Assembly: GCF_003931915.1 (NCBI RefSeq)
Contig: NZ_RSAA01000001.1
Span: 310,001 to 374,000, forward strand
Direction: 5' to 3'
Source: Saccharopolyspora rhizosphaerae
Lineage (GTDB): Bacteria; Actinomycetota; Actinomycetes; Mycobacteriales; Pseudonocardiaceae
DNA: 64,000 nucleotides
Shown here piece by piece: positions 29,045 to 37,104 of this stretch; position 1 is the first letter of the stretch, and each line of letters starts with the position of its first letter. The notes beneath the pieces were generated by a model, which worked only from the letters and a program-made list of their open reading frames with translations, had not been told where the DNA came from and ran no database searches. A program made the translations under genes and the position numbers.

Positions 29045-30037
29045 CTACCGGGTGATATCCGCTGCTCGCCGGGTGTTGAGGATCCGATCCGCGGGGATCT
29101 CGCACTCCTCGGCGCGGGCGCACCCGTGGGCCAACCAGTCCAGCTGGCCGGGCGCGTGGGCGTCGGAGTCGATGCTGAAGGTGCAGCCGAGGTCGCGGGC
29201 CAGGCGCACCAGTTCGCGCGGTGGGTCGAGCCGGTCCGGTCGCGAGTTGATCTCCACCGCCACGTCGTGGTCGTGGCAGGCGGTGAACACCTCGTGCGCG
29301 TCGAAGGTCGACTGCGGGCGCTTGCGGTCGCCGACGAGCCGCCCGGTGCAGTGCCCGAGCACGTCGACGTGCGGGTTGCTGACCGCGGCGACCATGCGGC
29401 GGGTCATGGGTCCGGAGCGCATCCGCAGGTCCGAGTGGACGCTGGCGACCACCACGTCGAGCTCGGCCAGCAGCTCCTCCTCCTGGTCCAGCGAGCCGTC
29501 GCCGAGGATGTCGACCTCGATGCCGGTGAGGATGCGGAACGGCTTGAGCTCCCGGTTGAGCTCGGCGACCACCCCCAGCTGCTCGCGCAGCCGCTCGGAC
29601 GAGAGCCCGCGCGCCACGGTCAGCCGGGGCGAGTGGTCGGTCAACGCCATCCACTCGTGCCCGAGCCAGCGGGCCGTGGCGGCCATCTCGGCGATCGGGC
29701 TGCCGCCGTCGGACCAGTCGGAGTGGGTGTGGCAGTCGCCCCGCAACGCCGCCCGCAGGCCGGAACCGCGCTCGGGCACCTCCGCCGTGTCACGCAGCTT
29801 CACCAGGTAGTCCGGGGTGTCTCCGCGGTGGGCCTGGGCGATCACCTCGGCCGTGGTGCGTCCGATGCCCTCCAGCTCGGTGAGCGTGCCCGACTCGACG
29901 CGCCGGTCGAGGTCGGAGACGTCGCCGAGGACCGCCGCAGCGCGCCGGAAGGCCCGCACGCGGTAGGTGGGCGCGTTCCGCCGCTCCAGCCAGAAGGCGA
30001 TCTCGCGCAGCGCCGAGACCGCACCACCATCGCTCAT
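29045..30037 (-). CDS. PHP-domain phosphoesterase with helix-hairpin-helix region
   Basis: 330-aa protein. The N-terminal 90 residues are a PolX-like helix-hairpin-helix segment (TLTELEGIGRTTAEVIAQA). The PHP domain follows with the metal ligands GDCHTHSDWSDGG, TDHSPR, E in LTGIEVDI, SVHSD and DSDAH. Such stand-alone proteins may be DNA 3'-phosphatase/exonuclease or histidinol-phosphatase-like. The start is uncertain: ATG 30037 has AAGGA only 3 bases ahead, and the frame is open to 30217. Confidence 0.8.
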   Translation of the reverse strand: MSDGGAVSALREIAFWLERRNAPTYRVRAFRRAAAVLGDVSDLDRRVESGTLTELEGIGRTTAEVIAQAHRGDTPDYLVKLRDTAEVPERGSGLRAALRGDCHTHSDWSDGGSPIAEMAATARWLGHEWMALTDHSPRLTVARGLSSERLREQLGVVAELNRELKPFRILTGIEVDILGDGSLDQEEELLAELDVVVASVHSDLRMRSGPMTRRMVAAVSNPHVDVLGHCTGRLVGDRKRPQSTFDAHEVFTACHDHDVAVEINSRPDRLDPPRELVRLARDLGCTFSIDSDAHAPGQLDWLAHGCARAEECEIPADRILNTRRAADITR

Positions 30038-30161
30038 CCGTCCTTGGTAGCCGGAGACGTCGACGTTCGCCACCGTGACACCGAGGAGCGTTCCCCTGCG
30101 GTGTCCGCGGGGGTTGGATGGGGTGCGGACGCGTCCCCCTACTTGCGACGAGGTGTGCCCA

Positions 30162-31229
30162 GTGCAGCAGTACGAGATCGCGGTGTTGCCCGGTGACGGC
30201 ATCGGCAACGAGGTCATGCCCGAAGCCCTGCGGGTGCTCGACGTGATCGGCGCGAAGTACGGCGTGCGGTTCGACCGCCGGCACTTCGACTGGAGCTGCG
30301 AGACCTACCGCAAGACCGGCCGGATGATGCCCGAGGACGGCCTCGACCGGCTGCGCGACCACCACGCGATCCTGCTGGGCGCGGTGGGCTACCCGGGCGT
30401 GCCCGACCACATCTCGCTGTGGGGGCTGCTGATCCCGATCCGCCGGGTCTTCGACCAGTACGTCAACCTGCGGCCGGTGCGGCTGCTGCCCGGCGTGACG
30501 CCGCCGGTGCGCGACAAGCAGCCCGGTGACATCGACTTCTGGGTGGTGCGGGAGAACACCGAAGGCGAGTACTCCCAGCTCGGCGGTCGCCAGAACGAGG
30601 GCACCGACCGGGAGAGCGTGCTGCAGACCGCGTCGTTCTCCCGCTTCGGCACCGACCGCGTCATGCGCTACGCCTTCGAGCTGGCACGCCGCCTGGACAA
30701 GCCGCACGTGACCTCGGCGACGAAGTCCAACGGGATCTACTACTCAATGCCGTTCTGGGACGAGCGGTTCGCCGAGATCGCCCAGCAGTACCCGGACGTC
30801 CGGGTGGACCAGGACCACATCGACATCCTGTGCGCGCGGTTCGTGATGAGCCCGGAGCGCTTCGACGTGGTGGTGGCCAGCAACCTCTTCGGCGACATCC
30901 TCTCGGACCTGGGGCCGGGGGTGACCGGAACGATCGGAGTGGCGCCCTCGGGCAACATCAACCCGGAGGGCGAGCACCCGTCTACGTTCGAGCCGGTGCA
31001 CGGTTCGGCGCCGGACATCGCGGGCACGGGCATCGCCAACCCGATCGGCCAGATCTGGTCGGCGGCCATGATGCTGGACCACCTGGGCCTGACCGAGGCG
31101 GGCGCCGACGTGGTCGCCGCGATCGAGCAGGTGCTCTCCGACGACAGCACCCCGCGCACGCCCGACATGGGCGGCACGGCCCGGACGGAGGACCTGGGGA
31201 AGGCGATCGCCGAGGCGGTCAAGGACTGA
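30162..31229 (+). CDS. Tartrate/D-malate dehydrogenase (isopropylmalate-dehydrogenase family)
   Basis: 355-aa NAD(P)-dependent decarboxylating dehydrogenase. IAVLPGDGIGNEVMPEALRVL at the start, the LWGLLIPIRR substrate loop, and NLFGDILSDLGPGVTGTIGVAPSGN are typical of the TtuC/DmlA branch rather than of leucine biosynthesis. It would oxidise D-malate, tartrate or a related acid. GTG 30162 with GAGG 8 bases ahead is preferred to GTG 30153. Its 3' end overlaps the convergent amidase gene by 11 bases. Confidence 0.85.
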   Translation: MQQYEIAVLPGDGIGNEVMPEALRVLDVIGAKYGVRFDRRHFDWSCETYRKTGRMMPEDGLDRLRDHHAILLGAVGYPGVPDHISLWGLLIPIRRVFDQYVNLRPVRLLPGVTPPVRDKQPGDIDFWVVRENTEGEYSQLGGRQNEGTDRESVLQTASFSRFGTDRVMRYAFELARRLDKPHVTSATKSNGIYYSMPFWDERFAEIAQQYPDVRVDQDHIDILCARFVMSPERFDVVVASNLFGDILSDLGPGVTGTIGVAPSGNINPEGEHPSTFEPVHGSAPDIAGTGIANPIGQIWSAAMMLDHLGLTEAGADVVAAIEQVLSDDSTPRTPDMGGTARTEDLGKAIAEAVKD

Positions 31230-32562
31230 CGCGGGAGGCCACGGCGAAGAGCCGGTCCTCCTGGCCCGGTCGGCCGACCAGCTGCAGGCCGACCGGGAGC
31301 CCCCGCACCGCACCGGCGGGCAGCGAGAGGGCCGGGACACCGGCGAGGTTCCACGGCCGGGTGAGGCCGATGAGCGCGCCGCGCAGCGGGATCCGGGCGC
31401 CCTGCACCTCGACCTGGCGCTCGTCGACCTCGGGCGCCGGCACGCAGGTGGTGGGCAAGGCCAGCAGCTCGACCTCGTCGAGCAGGGCGGCGACCACGCC
31501 GCGCCACTCGTCGCGCTCGGTCAGGGCCCGCACGTACTGCCACCCCGCGGTTTCGCCGGCCTTGCGCAGGATCGCCAGCACGTCGTCGGTGAACAGCTGC
31601 GGGGCGTCGGCGACGCGCTCGGCGTGCACGGCGTGGGCTTCGCTGAACTGGATCGCGCCGAAGGCGCGCAGCATCCCGTCCAGCCCGGCCGGCCGGACCT
31701 CGCGCACGTCGAGGCCGTCGACGTCCAGCGCGGCGCGCGCGGTGGCGGTGACCTGCGGGTCGGTGGGGTGCAGCACGTCCGGGGGGATCCAGCCGATGCT
31801 GACCTCCGAGCCGTGCTCGCGGCTGGGCATCGGCCGCAGACCGGCCAGGGCGCGGTAGCCGAGCCGGCAGTCCTCGGTGGTGGCGGCGAGGACGCCGACG
31901 TGGTCGAGGGTCTGCGACAGCGGGAAGACCCCTGCGGTGGGGACCGCCCCGTAGGCGGGTTTGAAGCCGGCGACCCCGCACAGCGACGCGGGGATGCGCA
32001 CCGAACCGCCGGTGTCGGTACCCAGCGCCAGCGGCACCATCCCGGCTGCCACCGCCGCCCCGCTGCCGCCGCTGGACCCACCGGTCATCCGCGTCGGGTC
32101 GTGCGGGTTGCGGGACGGGCCGTTGCAGGCGCGGTCTCCGGTGGCGCCGAAGGCGAACTCGTGGGTGGTGGTCTTGCCGACCACGACCGCACCGGCTTCG
32201 CGCAACCGCGCCACGCACTCGGCATCCTCTGTGGACACGTGGTCGGCGAAGTGGGCCGACCCCATGGTGGTGCGCACTCCGGCGACGTCGATGATGTCCT
32301 TGACCGCGACCGGGATCCCGTGCAGCGGGCCGCGGTCGCGGCCTTCGGCGAGCTCGGCGTCCGCCTTCTCCGCGGCGCGCAGCGCACCTTCCCGGTCGAC
32401 GGTGACGAAGGCGTTGATCCCGCCGTCGAGCGCGTCGATGGCGCGCAGCGCCGCCTGGGTGAGGTCGACGGCCCGCACGTCCCCGGCGCGCACCTGCCCA
32501 CCGAGCTCATCGATGGTGCGGCTGTGGAAGAAGCCCGTCGTCTGCTGCGTCCCAGTGCTCAC
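31219..32562 (-). CDS. Amidase signature family amidohydrolase
   Basis: 447-aa enzyme with the Ser-Ser-Lys triad: K88 (GIPVAVKDI), S163 (MTGGSSGGSGAA) and S187 (GTDTGGSVRIP). It hydrolyses an unknown amide and is not a GatA, as no gatB/gatC is near. GTG 32562. Tail-to-tail overlap with the tartrate/malate-type dehydrogenase. Confidence 0.88.
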   Translation of the reverse strand: MSTGTQQTTGFFHSRTIDELGGQVRAGDVRAVDLTQAALRAIDALDGGINAFVTVDREGALRAAEKADAELAEGRDRGPLHGIPVAVKDIIDVAGVRTTMGSAHFADHVSTEDAECVARLREAGAVVVGKTTTHEFAFGATGDRACNGPSRNPHDPTRMTGGSSGGSGAAVAAGMVPLALGTDTGGSVRIPASLCGVAGFKPAYGAVPTAGVFPLSQTLDHVGVLAATTEDCRLGYRALAGLRPMPSREHGSEVSIGWIPPDVLHPTDPQVTATARAALDVDGLDVREVRPAGLDGMLRAFGAIQFSEAHAVHAERVADAPQLFTDDVLAILRKAGETAGWQYVRALTERDEWRGVVAALLDEVELLALPTTCVPAPEVDERQVEVQGARIPLRGALIGLTRPWNLAGVPALSLPAGAVRGLPVGLQLVGRPGQEDRLFAVASRVSP

Positions 32563-32623
32563 CGCGCCTCCCGCCCCCGACTGGCCAGCGAAGGGCTCAT
32601 CTTGCGCGTGCGCACCGCGATCG

Positions 32624-33403
32624 TCAACGCCCCGCCCGCACCGCGGTGATCGCGCTGAGCAGCACCACCAGCACCGTCATCGACAGGCACAGCACCGTCA
32701 CCGAGACGTCTTGCGCGGGGCCACCTCCGGCCAGCCCGGTCAGCAGCGCTTCGAAGCCGACGAAGACCAGGACCGCGGAGAACGCCACGGCCACGTCGGG
32801 CACCCGCACGCACACCCGGGCGGTCAACCGCACCAGCCGGACCGCGCCGAGCAGCGCCAGCAGGTTCGCGCACAGCACGAGAACCCCCGCACCGCCGGCG
32901 GCGACGGCGAACGCGCCGAGCACGACGGCGACCGGGATCGCGATGAGCGCCGCCGGCCCCGCCTCGGGCAGCCCTCGCTCGCCGTGCCGGAACAGCCACC
33001 AGGACCCGGCCAGCACCACCAGCCCGAACAGCGCCGAAAGCCACGCCACACCGGGAACTCCGGTGGTCACCAGCAGCGCGCGGGTCAGCACCGAGGCCCC
33101 GACGGCGACCGCGACGAGGCGTTCCGCGCCCGGTGCGCGGTGGGTCAGCACCACCAGCAGGACCACCAAGTCGACCGTGAGCACCCACGCCGATCCCCAG
33201 GCCGCGAGGAACTCCCCCGCCAGCGCGGGCGCGGCGAACGACGTACCCAGGGCGAGCAGCAGTGCGGCGGCGATCCCGGAGCCGATCACGGGCAGGTCGT
33301 GGCGGGTGGGAGCACGTCCTCGGGCGCAGGCGAGCAGGTCGGCGGCCACCGCTGCGAGCAGCACGGCCACCGCTGCGGACGGGAATAACGCGGGCACGCT
33401 CAT
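32624..33403 (-). CDS. Polytopic membrane protein, TerC-like fold
   Basis: 259 aa with about eight or nine hydrophobic helices, starting MSVPALFPSAAVAVLLAAVAA. Spacing and motifs (LTVDLVVLLVVL, ASVLTRALLVTTG) recall TerC-family proteins, but the diagnostic acidic Asp-Asn site of TerC is not evident, so a degenerate relative is the cautious reading. GGAGG stands 5 bases before ATG 33403. Function unknown. Confidence 0.6.
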   Translation of the reverse strand: MSVPALFPSAAVAVLLAAVAADLLACARGRAPTRHDLPVIGSGIAAALLLALGTSFAAPALAGEFLAAWGSAWVLTVDLVVLLVVLTHRAPGAERLVAVAVGASVLTRALLVTTGVPGVAWLSALFGLVVLAGSWWLFRHGERGLPEAGPAALIAIPVAVVLGAFAVAAGGAGVLVLCANLLALLGAVRLVRLTARVCVRVPDVAVAFSAVLVFVGFEALLTGLAGGGPAQDVSVTVLCLSMTVLVVLLSAITAVRAGR

Positions 33404-33590
33404 GGGCGCCTCCGGCTTGGGGAGCGATCGTTGGTCCCCGCAGGCCTCGGCGATCGGCCTGGCACCGGTGGTTGTAGTCCGGCGGACCCGAGGTGTCCAG
33501 GACCACACCGGTGATCCATCCGTTCGGCCCAAGCGCTGCTCCACACTGGACGAAGTCGTTCCGCCACGCGCCAGACGGCCGGATCAGGCG

Positions 33591-33603
33591 GCATACTGTA
33601 TGC
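33591..33603. promoter_or_regulatory. GntR operator, site 1 (upstream of the GntR gene)
   Basis: GCATACTGTATGC, a perfect palindrome about the central T, 61 bases before the GntR start. Same motif as at 36848-36867, 37043-37062 and 44654-44666. Autoregulation is likely. Confidence 0.75.
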
Positions 33604-33663
33604 TAAAGCCACACGGGCGCCAGCCCGCGGCCATCATCGGCACGAGCAACCGGAGCTGACCGC

Positions 33664-34350
33664 ATGTCGCTGACCTCGAAACTGTCCGAGGGCCTCGCCG
33701 CCCGTCAGGTGGCACGCCCGGTGCCGCTGCGCGAGACGGTCTACGAGGCCATCCTCGAGCTGATCATCACCGGTGAGCTCAAGCCCGGCCAGCACCTGGT
33801 CGAGAAGGAGCTCGCCGAGGCGCTGGGGGTCTCGCGCCAGCCCGTCCGCGAAGCGCTGCAGTGGCTCAAGAAGGACGAGTGGGTCGACCTGCGCCCCGGG
33901 TACGGCGCCTTCGTCCACAACCCGACCGTCGAAGAGGCCGACCAGCTCCTGGGCGTGCGCACCCTCCTCGAGGCCGAATCCGCTCGGCTGGCCGCGCTGA
34001 ACTCCACCAAGGAGGGCGTGGCCGAGCTCAAGCGCATCTACAAGTCCGGCCTGGCCGCGCTCAAGGCCGACGACGTCGACGCCGTCGTGGCGGCCAACGC
34101 CGAGCTGCACGCCACGATCACCGAGATGTCGGGCAACAAGGTCCTCAACGAACTCGCCGCGCAGATCAACCGCCGAGTCCGCTGGTACCACACGCCAGTG
34201 GCCAAGACCCGCGGCAAGAAGGCCTGGGACGAGCACTCCGCGCTCATCGACGCCATCGCCAAGAAGGACGCCGACACGGCGGCCCGGCTCATGCGCGAGC
34301 ACACCGAGCACACCCGGCAGAGCTACCACGAGCAGAGCTCGGAGGGGTAG
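33664..34350 (+). CDS. GntR family regulator, FCD subfamily (oxalate-island regulator)
   Basis: 228 aa: winged-helix domain (ETVYEAILELIITGELKPGQHLVEKELAEALGVSRQPVREAL, about 25-75), then an FCD effector domain with the usual helical bundle and metal-ligand His (NAELHATITEMSGN, EHSALIDAI, MREHTEHT). FCD regulators sense small organic acids. A perfect operator lies in its own promoter, and copies flank the operons on either side, so it probably represses (or is relieved by) the C2-acid pathway. ATG 33664. Confidence 0.9.
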   Translation: MSLTSKLSEGLAARQVARPVPLRETVYEAILELIITGELKPGQHLVEKELAEALGVSRQPVREALQWLKKDEWVDLRPGYGAFVHNPTVEEADQLLGVRTLLEAESARLAALNSTKEGVAELKRIYKSGLAALKADDVDAVVAANAELHATITEMSGNKVLNELAAQINRRVRWYHTPVAKTRGKKAWDEHSALIDAIAKKDADTAARLMREHTEHTRQSYHEQSSEG

Positions 34351-34552
34351 GTCGCAGCCTCCGCTCGCGAGGACTTCTCGTGTGAAAGCCCCGAGAAAGC
34401 CGGATCGGGCACCATCCTTGGTGCCTGCCTGGGGCACAGGGCGTCCGCATGAGTCGATGTGGCGGTCGCCCAGGTGGCCGGGTGCCGGTTCGGTGGGTCA
34501 TGGGGGATTCCACCGCGCCGGCGCCGGCGTCACCGTCAGGGAGGGGGACCAC

Positions 34553-34583
34553 GGGGCAGCCGCTTGTGGGGAGCGGCTGCCCC
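34553..34583. terminator. Bidirectional terminator, 12-bp perfect stem
   Basis: GGGGCAGCCGCT (34553-34564) and AGCGGCTGCCCC (34572-34583) with a 7-base loop, between the convergent GntR gene and acyl-CoA dehydrogenase gene. Confidence 0.7.
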
Positions 34584-34611
34584 TCCCCGTCGGCGCACCT
34601 CGGCACCGGCC

Positions 34612-35733
34612 TCAGGACAGCAACGCGCTCCCGCAGGTGATCTTCGCGAGGTGGTCGAGCGCCCGCTCCGCGGGCAACTGGCCGTGGAGCGCCGTGTGGG
34701 CGTCCCGGAAGCGGCGTTCGACGCCGTAGTCCTCGCGGAACGCGTGCTGCCCGCAGACCTTGATGCCGAGTTCGGCGACGTGGATGGCGTTCTCGCCGGT
34801 GAGCGCCCGGGCCTCGAGCAGTCGCTCGAGGCCGTCGGGCTGCCAGCTGCTCTGGACGGCATCGGTGAGCACCAGCCTCGCGGTGTCGACCTTCGTGCGC
34901 ATCCGGGCGAGGTCGGCCCGGACCTCCGGCTGCCGGGTCGGCGGTTCCTGCCACCGCGACCAGGAGGGTTGCGGGCCGGTGACGCAGTCGACGCTGCGGC
35001 TGAGCACCGCTTCCACCAGCCCCAGCGCGAGCGCCGCCTGCAGCGCGCACGTCCACGGCAAGAGCACCTCGACCAGAGGGTGAGCGCCCTCGCCGTCGGC
35101 GCCGATCGCGGCTGATCCGGGCACCCGGACGGGATCGGCGGTGACCGTGGCGGTGGCGCTGCCGCGCAGGCCGACCGCGTCGACGGAAGCGGGGATGCAC
35201 AAGCCGGGCGCTGCGCCCGGAACCAGCCACAGCGACAGGCCGCCCCGCGCCCCGGCGGGCAGGCTCGACCAGACGTAGCTGTCGGCTTCACCGGCGGAGG
35301 TCACCCAGTTCTTGCGCGCTGACAGGGCGACGACTCCCCGCCCGGCCACGGCCTGACCGGCGGGGACGAGTCCGGGGTTGCCGGTCTCGACCAGTGCCAG
35401 GGTGCTGAGGTGACGCCCTGCGGCGATGGTGCGGAGCAAGTCCTCTCCGGCGTGCCGGGCCAGCAGTGCCGTGGCGGCGTAGTGCGAAGCCACCACCGCC
35501 GCGGTGGAACCGCAGACGCCGGCGAGCCGGCGGACGACCTCGACGGCTTCGCCGAGCCCGTGCCCGGCGCCGCCGTGGCGCTTGGGCAGGGTCAGGCCCA
35601 GCAGACCGGCCTCACCCAGGGCGTTGACGTTCTCGCGCGGGAACCGCCCTGCGTCGTCGACCCGGCGGGCGCGCGGTTCGACGCTCGTGCGCACGACCCG
35701 TTCGAGGTCGTCGCGGTGGTTGCGGCCCGTCAT
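34612..35733 (-). CDS. Acyl-CoA dehydrogenase family protein
   Basis: 373-aa flavoprotein with the acyl-CoA dehydrogenase layout: LTLPKRHGGAGHGL (N-terminal helices), a middle beta domain (ALSARKNWVTSAGEADSYVW) and a C-terminal helical domain (AFREDYGVERRFRDAHTALHGQLP). Last gene of the panE-like operon. Its ATG overlaps the stop of a 20-codon frame (ATGA), which suggests coupled translation. No typical ribosome site. What it oxidises in this island is not clear. Confidence 0.82.
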   Translation of the reverse strand: MTGRNHRDDLERVVRTSVEPRARRVDDAGRFPRENVNALGEAGLLGLTLPKRHGGAGHGLGEAVEVVRRLAGVCGSTAAVVASHYAATALLARHAGEDLLRTIAAGRHLSTLALVETGNPGLVPAGQAVAGRGVVALSARKNWVTSAGEADSYVWSSLPAGARGGLSLWLVPGAAPGLCIPASVDAVGLRGSATATVTADPVRVPGSAAIGADGEGAHPLVEVLLPWTCALQAALALGLVEAVLSRSVDCVTGPQPSWSRWQEPPTRQPEVRADLARMRTKVDTARLVLTDAVQSSWQPDGLERLLEARALTGENAIHVAELGIKVCGQHAFREDYGVERRFRDAHTALHGQLPAERALDHLAKITCGSALLS

Positions 35734-35792
35734 GCCGGGCCCCGGGACGGGCCCGCCGGCGCGCGGCGGGCCCGGGTCGTCGGGTCGAGCAT
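35730..35792 (-). CDS. 20-aa coupling ORF between panE-like and acyl-CoA dehydrogenase genes
   Basis: ATG 35792 begins two bases after the panE-like stop and the frame (MLDPTTRARRAPAGPSRGPA) ends with a TGA sharing bases with the next ATG. Such a short frame would hand ribosomes on to a gene lacking its own ribosome site. The peptide itself is probably not functional. Confidence 0.35.
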   Translation of the reverse strand: MLDPTTRARRAPAGPSRGPA

Positions 35793-35794
35793 GC

Positions 35795-36802
35795 TCACTC
35801 CCGTGGAGTCGGCACGGCGGCGGCGGGTTCGCGCGGTGCGAGGCGCCGGCCGAGCAGATCGCCGAGTGCGTTGATGGTGCGCAGGGTCGGGGCGTTGGCG
35901 CCCACCAGGTCGGCGAGTTCGACGACCGCGGTGAGCATCGCCGCCAGCTCCAGGGGTTTTCCCCTCTCCAGGTCTTGCAGGGTCGAGGTCTTGTGCTCGC
36001 CGGTGCGCTCGGCACCGGCCAAGCGCCGTTCGATGGCGATGTCGGGGTGGCAGCCCAGGGCGTTCGCGATGTCGAGCGTCTCGCGCATCATCGCCGTCAC
36101 CAGCTCGCGCACCCCCTCGTGGCGGCACATCCCGGCGAGGGTGGCTCCGGTGAGCGCGCTGATCGGGTTGAAGGCGACGTTGCCCATCAGCTTGATCCAG
36201 ACGTCGCGGCGGACGTCGTCCTCGACCGGGCACTTCAGCCCGCCGGCGACCATGGCGTCGCTGAACTCGCGACAGCGCTGGGAACCGCTGCCGTCGGGTT
36301 CACCGATGGAGAAGCGGGTGCCCTCCCGGTGCCGCACCACGCCGGGGGCGTCGAGCTCCGTGGCGGCGTAGACCACGCAGCCGATGGCGCGGTGCGGTGG
36401 CAGGACCCGGCTCACGGCACCGCCGGGGTCGACGGCTTCGATGCGGTGGTCCTCGTGGGGCCCGCGCAGTCCGTGGAAGTACCACCACGGAATCCCGTTC
36501 TGCGCGGCCACGATCGAGGTCTCCTCCTTGAGCAGTGGCTGGACCAGCGGTCCGCAGGTGGCGTAGGAGTAGGCCTTGAGGCCGAGGATGACGTGATCGA
36601 CCGCTCCGATCTCGGCTGGATCGTCCGTGGCGTACGGCCTGACCTGGAAGTCCCCTCGGGGGCTGAGCACCCGCACGCCGTGGGCGCGCAGTGCGGCCAG
36701 GTTGTCCCCTCGGGCTATCAGGCTCACGTCCGCGCCCGCCCTGTGCAGGCAGGCACCCATGTACGCGCCGATCGCACCGGCGCCGACAACAGCGACTCTC
36801 AC
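35795..36802 (-). CDS. Ketopantoate reductase (PanE/ApbA) family protein
   Basis: 335-aa NADPH-dependent reductase. VAVVGAGAIGAYMGACL is the Rossmann loop; LGLKAYS and AAQNGIPWW follow, and the C-terminal domain has the catalytic Lys in VWIKLMGNVAFNPISALTG. As it sits in a catabolic operon under the GntR-type operator, it may reduce another 2-oxo acid rather than ketopantoate. GTG/ATG start 36802. First gene of a divergent operon; operator 46-65 bases upstream. Confidence 0.82.
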   Translation of the reverse strand: MRVAVVGAGAIGAYMGACLHRAGADVSLIARGDNLAALRAHGVRVLSPRGDFQVRPYATDDPAEIGAVDHVILGLKAYSYATCGPLVQPLLKEETSIVAAQNGIPWWYFHGLRGPHEDHRIEAVDPGGAVSRVLPPHRAIGCVVYAATELDAPGVVRHREGTRFSIGEPDGSGSQRCREFSDAMVAGGLKCPVEDDVRRDVWIKLMGNVAFNPISALTGATLAGMCRHEGVRELVTAMMRETLDIANALGCHPDIAIERRLAGAERTGEHKTSTLQDLERGKPLELAAMLTAVVELADLVGANAPTLRTINALGDLLGRRLAPREPAAAVPTPRE

Positions 36803-36847
36803 CTGTGATCTCCACTCTGGTCATGCGGCCAGGCGTGGGTGTCGGTG

Positions 36848-36867
36848 GCATTCAGTATACAGTATGT
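36848..36867. promoter_or_regulatory. GntR operator, site 2 (upstream of panE-like gene), double
   Basis: Two overlapping near-copies of GCATAC-N-GTATGC: GCATTCAGTATAC (36848-36860) and GTATACAGTATGT (36855-36867), each 11 of 13. The overlap is repeated at site 3, pointing to a shared double-operator design. Confidence 0.7.
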
Positions 36868-37042
36868 GGCTTGTCGGACAAGATTCTCCGGTCCGGCCAC
36901 TGCGCGATCCACCCGACGGGGAAGCTCGCCACCTGGGCGAACATCTTGCAACGCGTCCACATAGGACGGTTTTGTGCCGTCGTCGCTCCCCCACCCTGCC
37001 TATGGACACCCGCCCTTCGCTGCGGTATCCCTGAGACACACC
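36868..37042. other. Divergent promoter region of the oxalate island
   Basis: Between the two double operators lies 175 bases with no gene. It should contain both the panE-like and the decarboxylase-operon promoters. I see no clear -35/-10 pair. Confidence 0.4.
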
Positions 37043-37062
37043 TCATACGGTATGCAGTATGT
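37043..37062. promoter_or_regulatory. GntR operator, site 3 (upstream of the TPP decarboxylase operon), double
   Basis: TCATACGGTATGC (37043-37055, 12 of 13) overlaps GTATGCAGTATGT (37050-37062). It ends 42 bases before the decarboxylase start, a place where a bound repressor could block transcription. Confidence 0.7.
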
Positions 37063-37104
37063 CGCCGACCGTAGACGCGGCTTCTTCAAAGGGGATGAGC
37101 GCAC

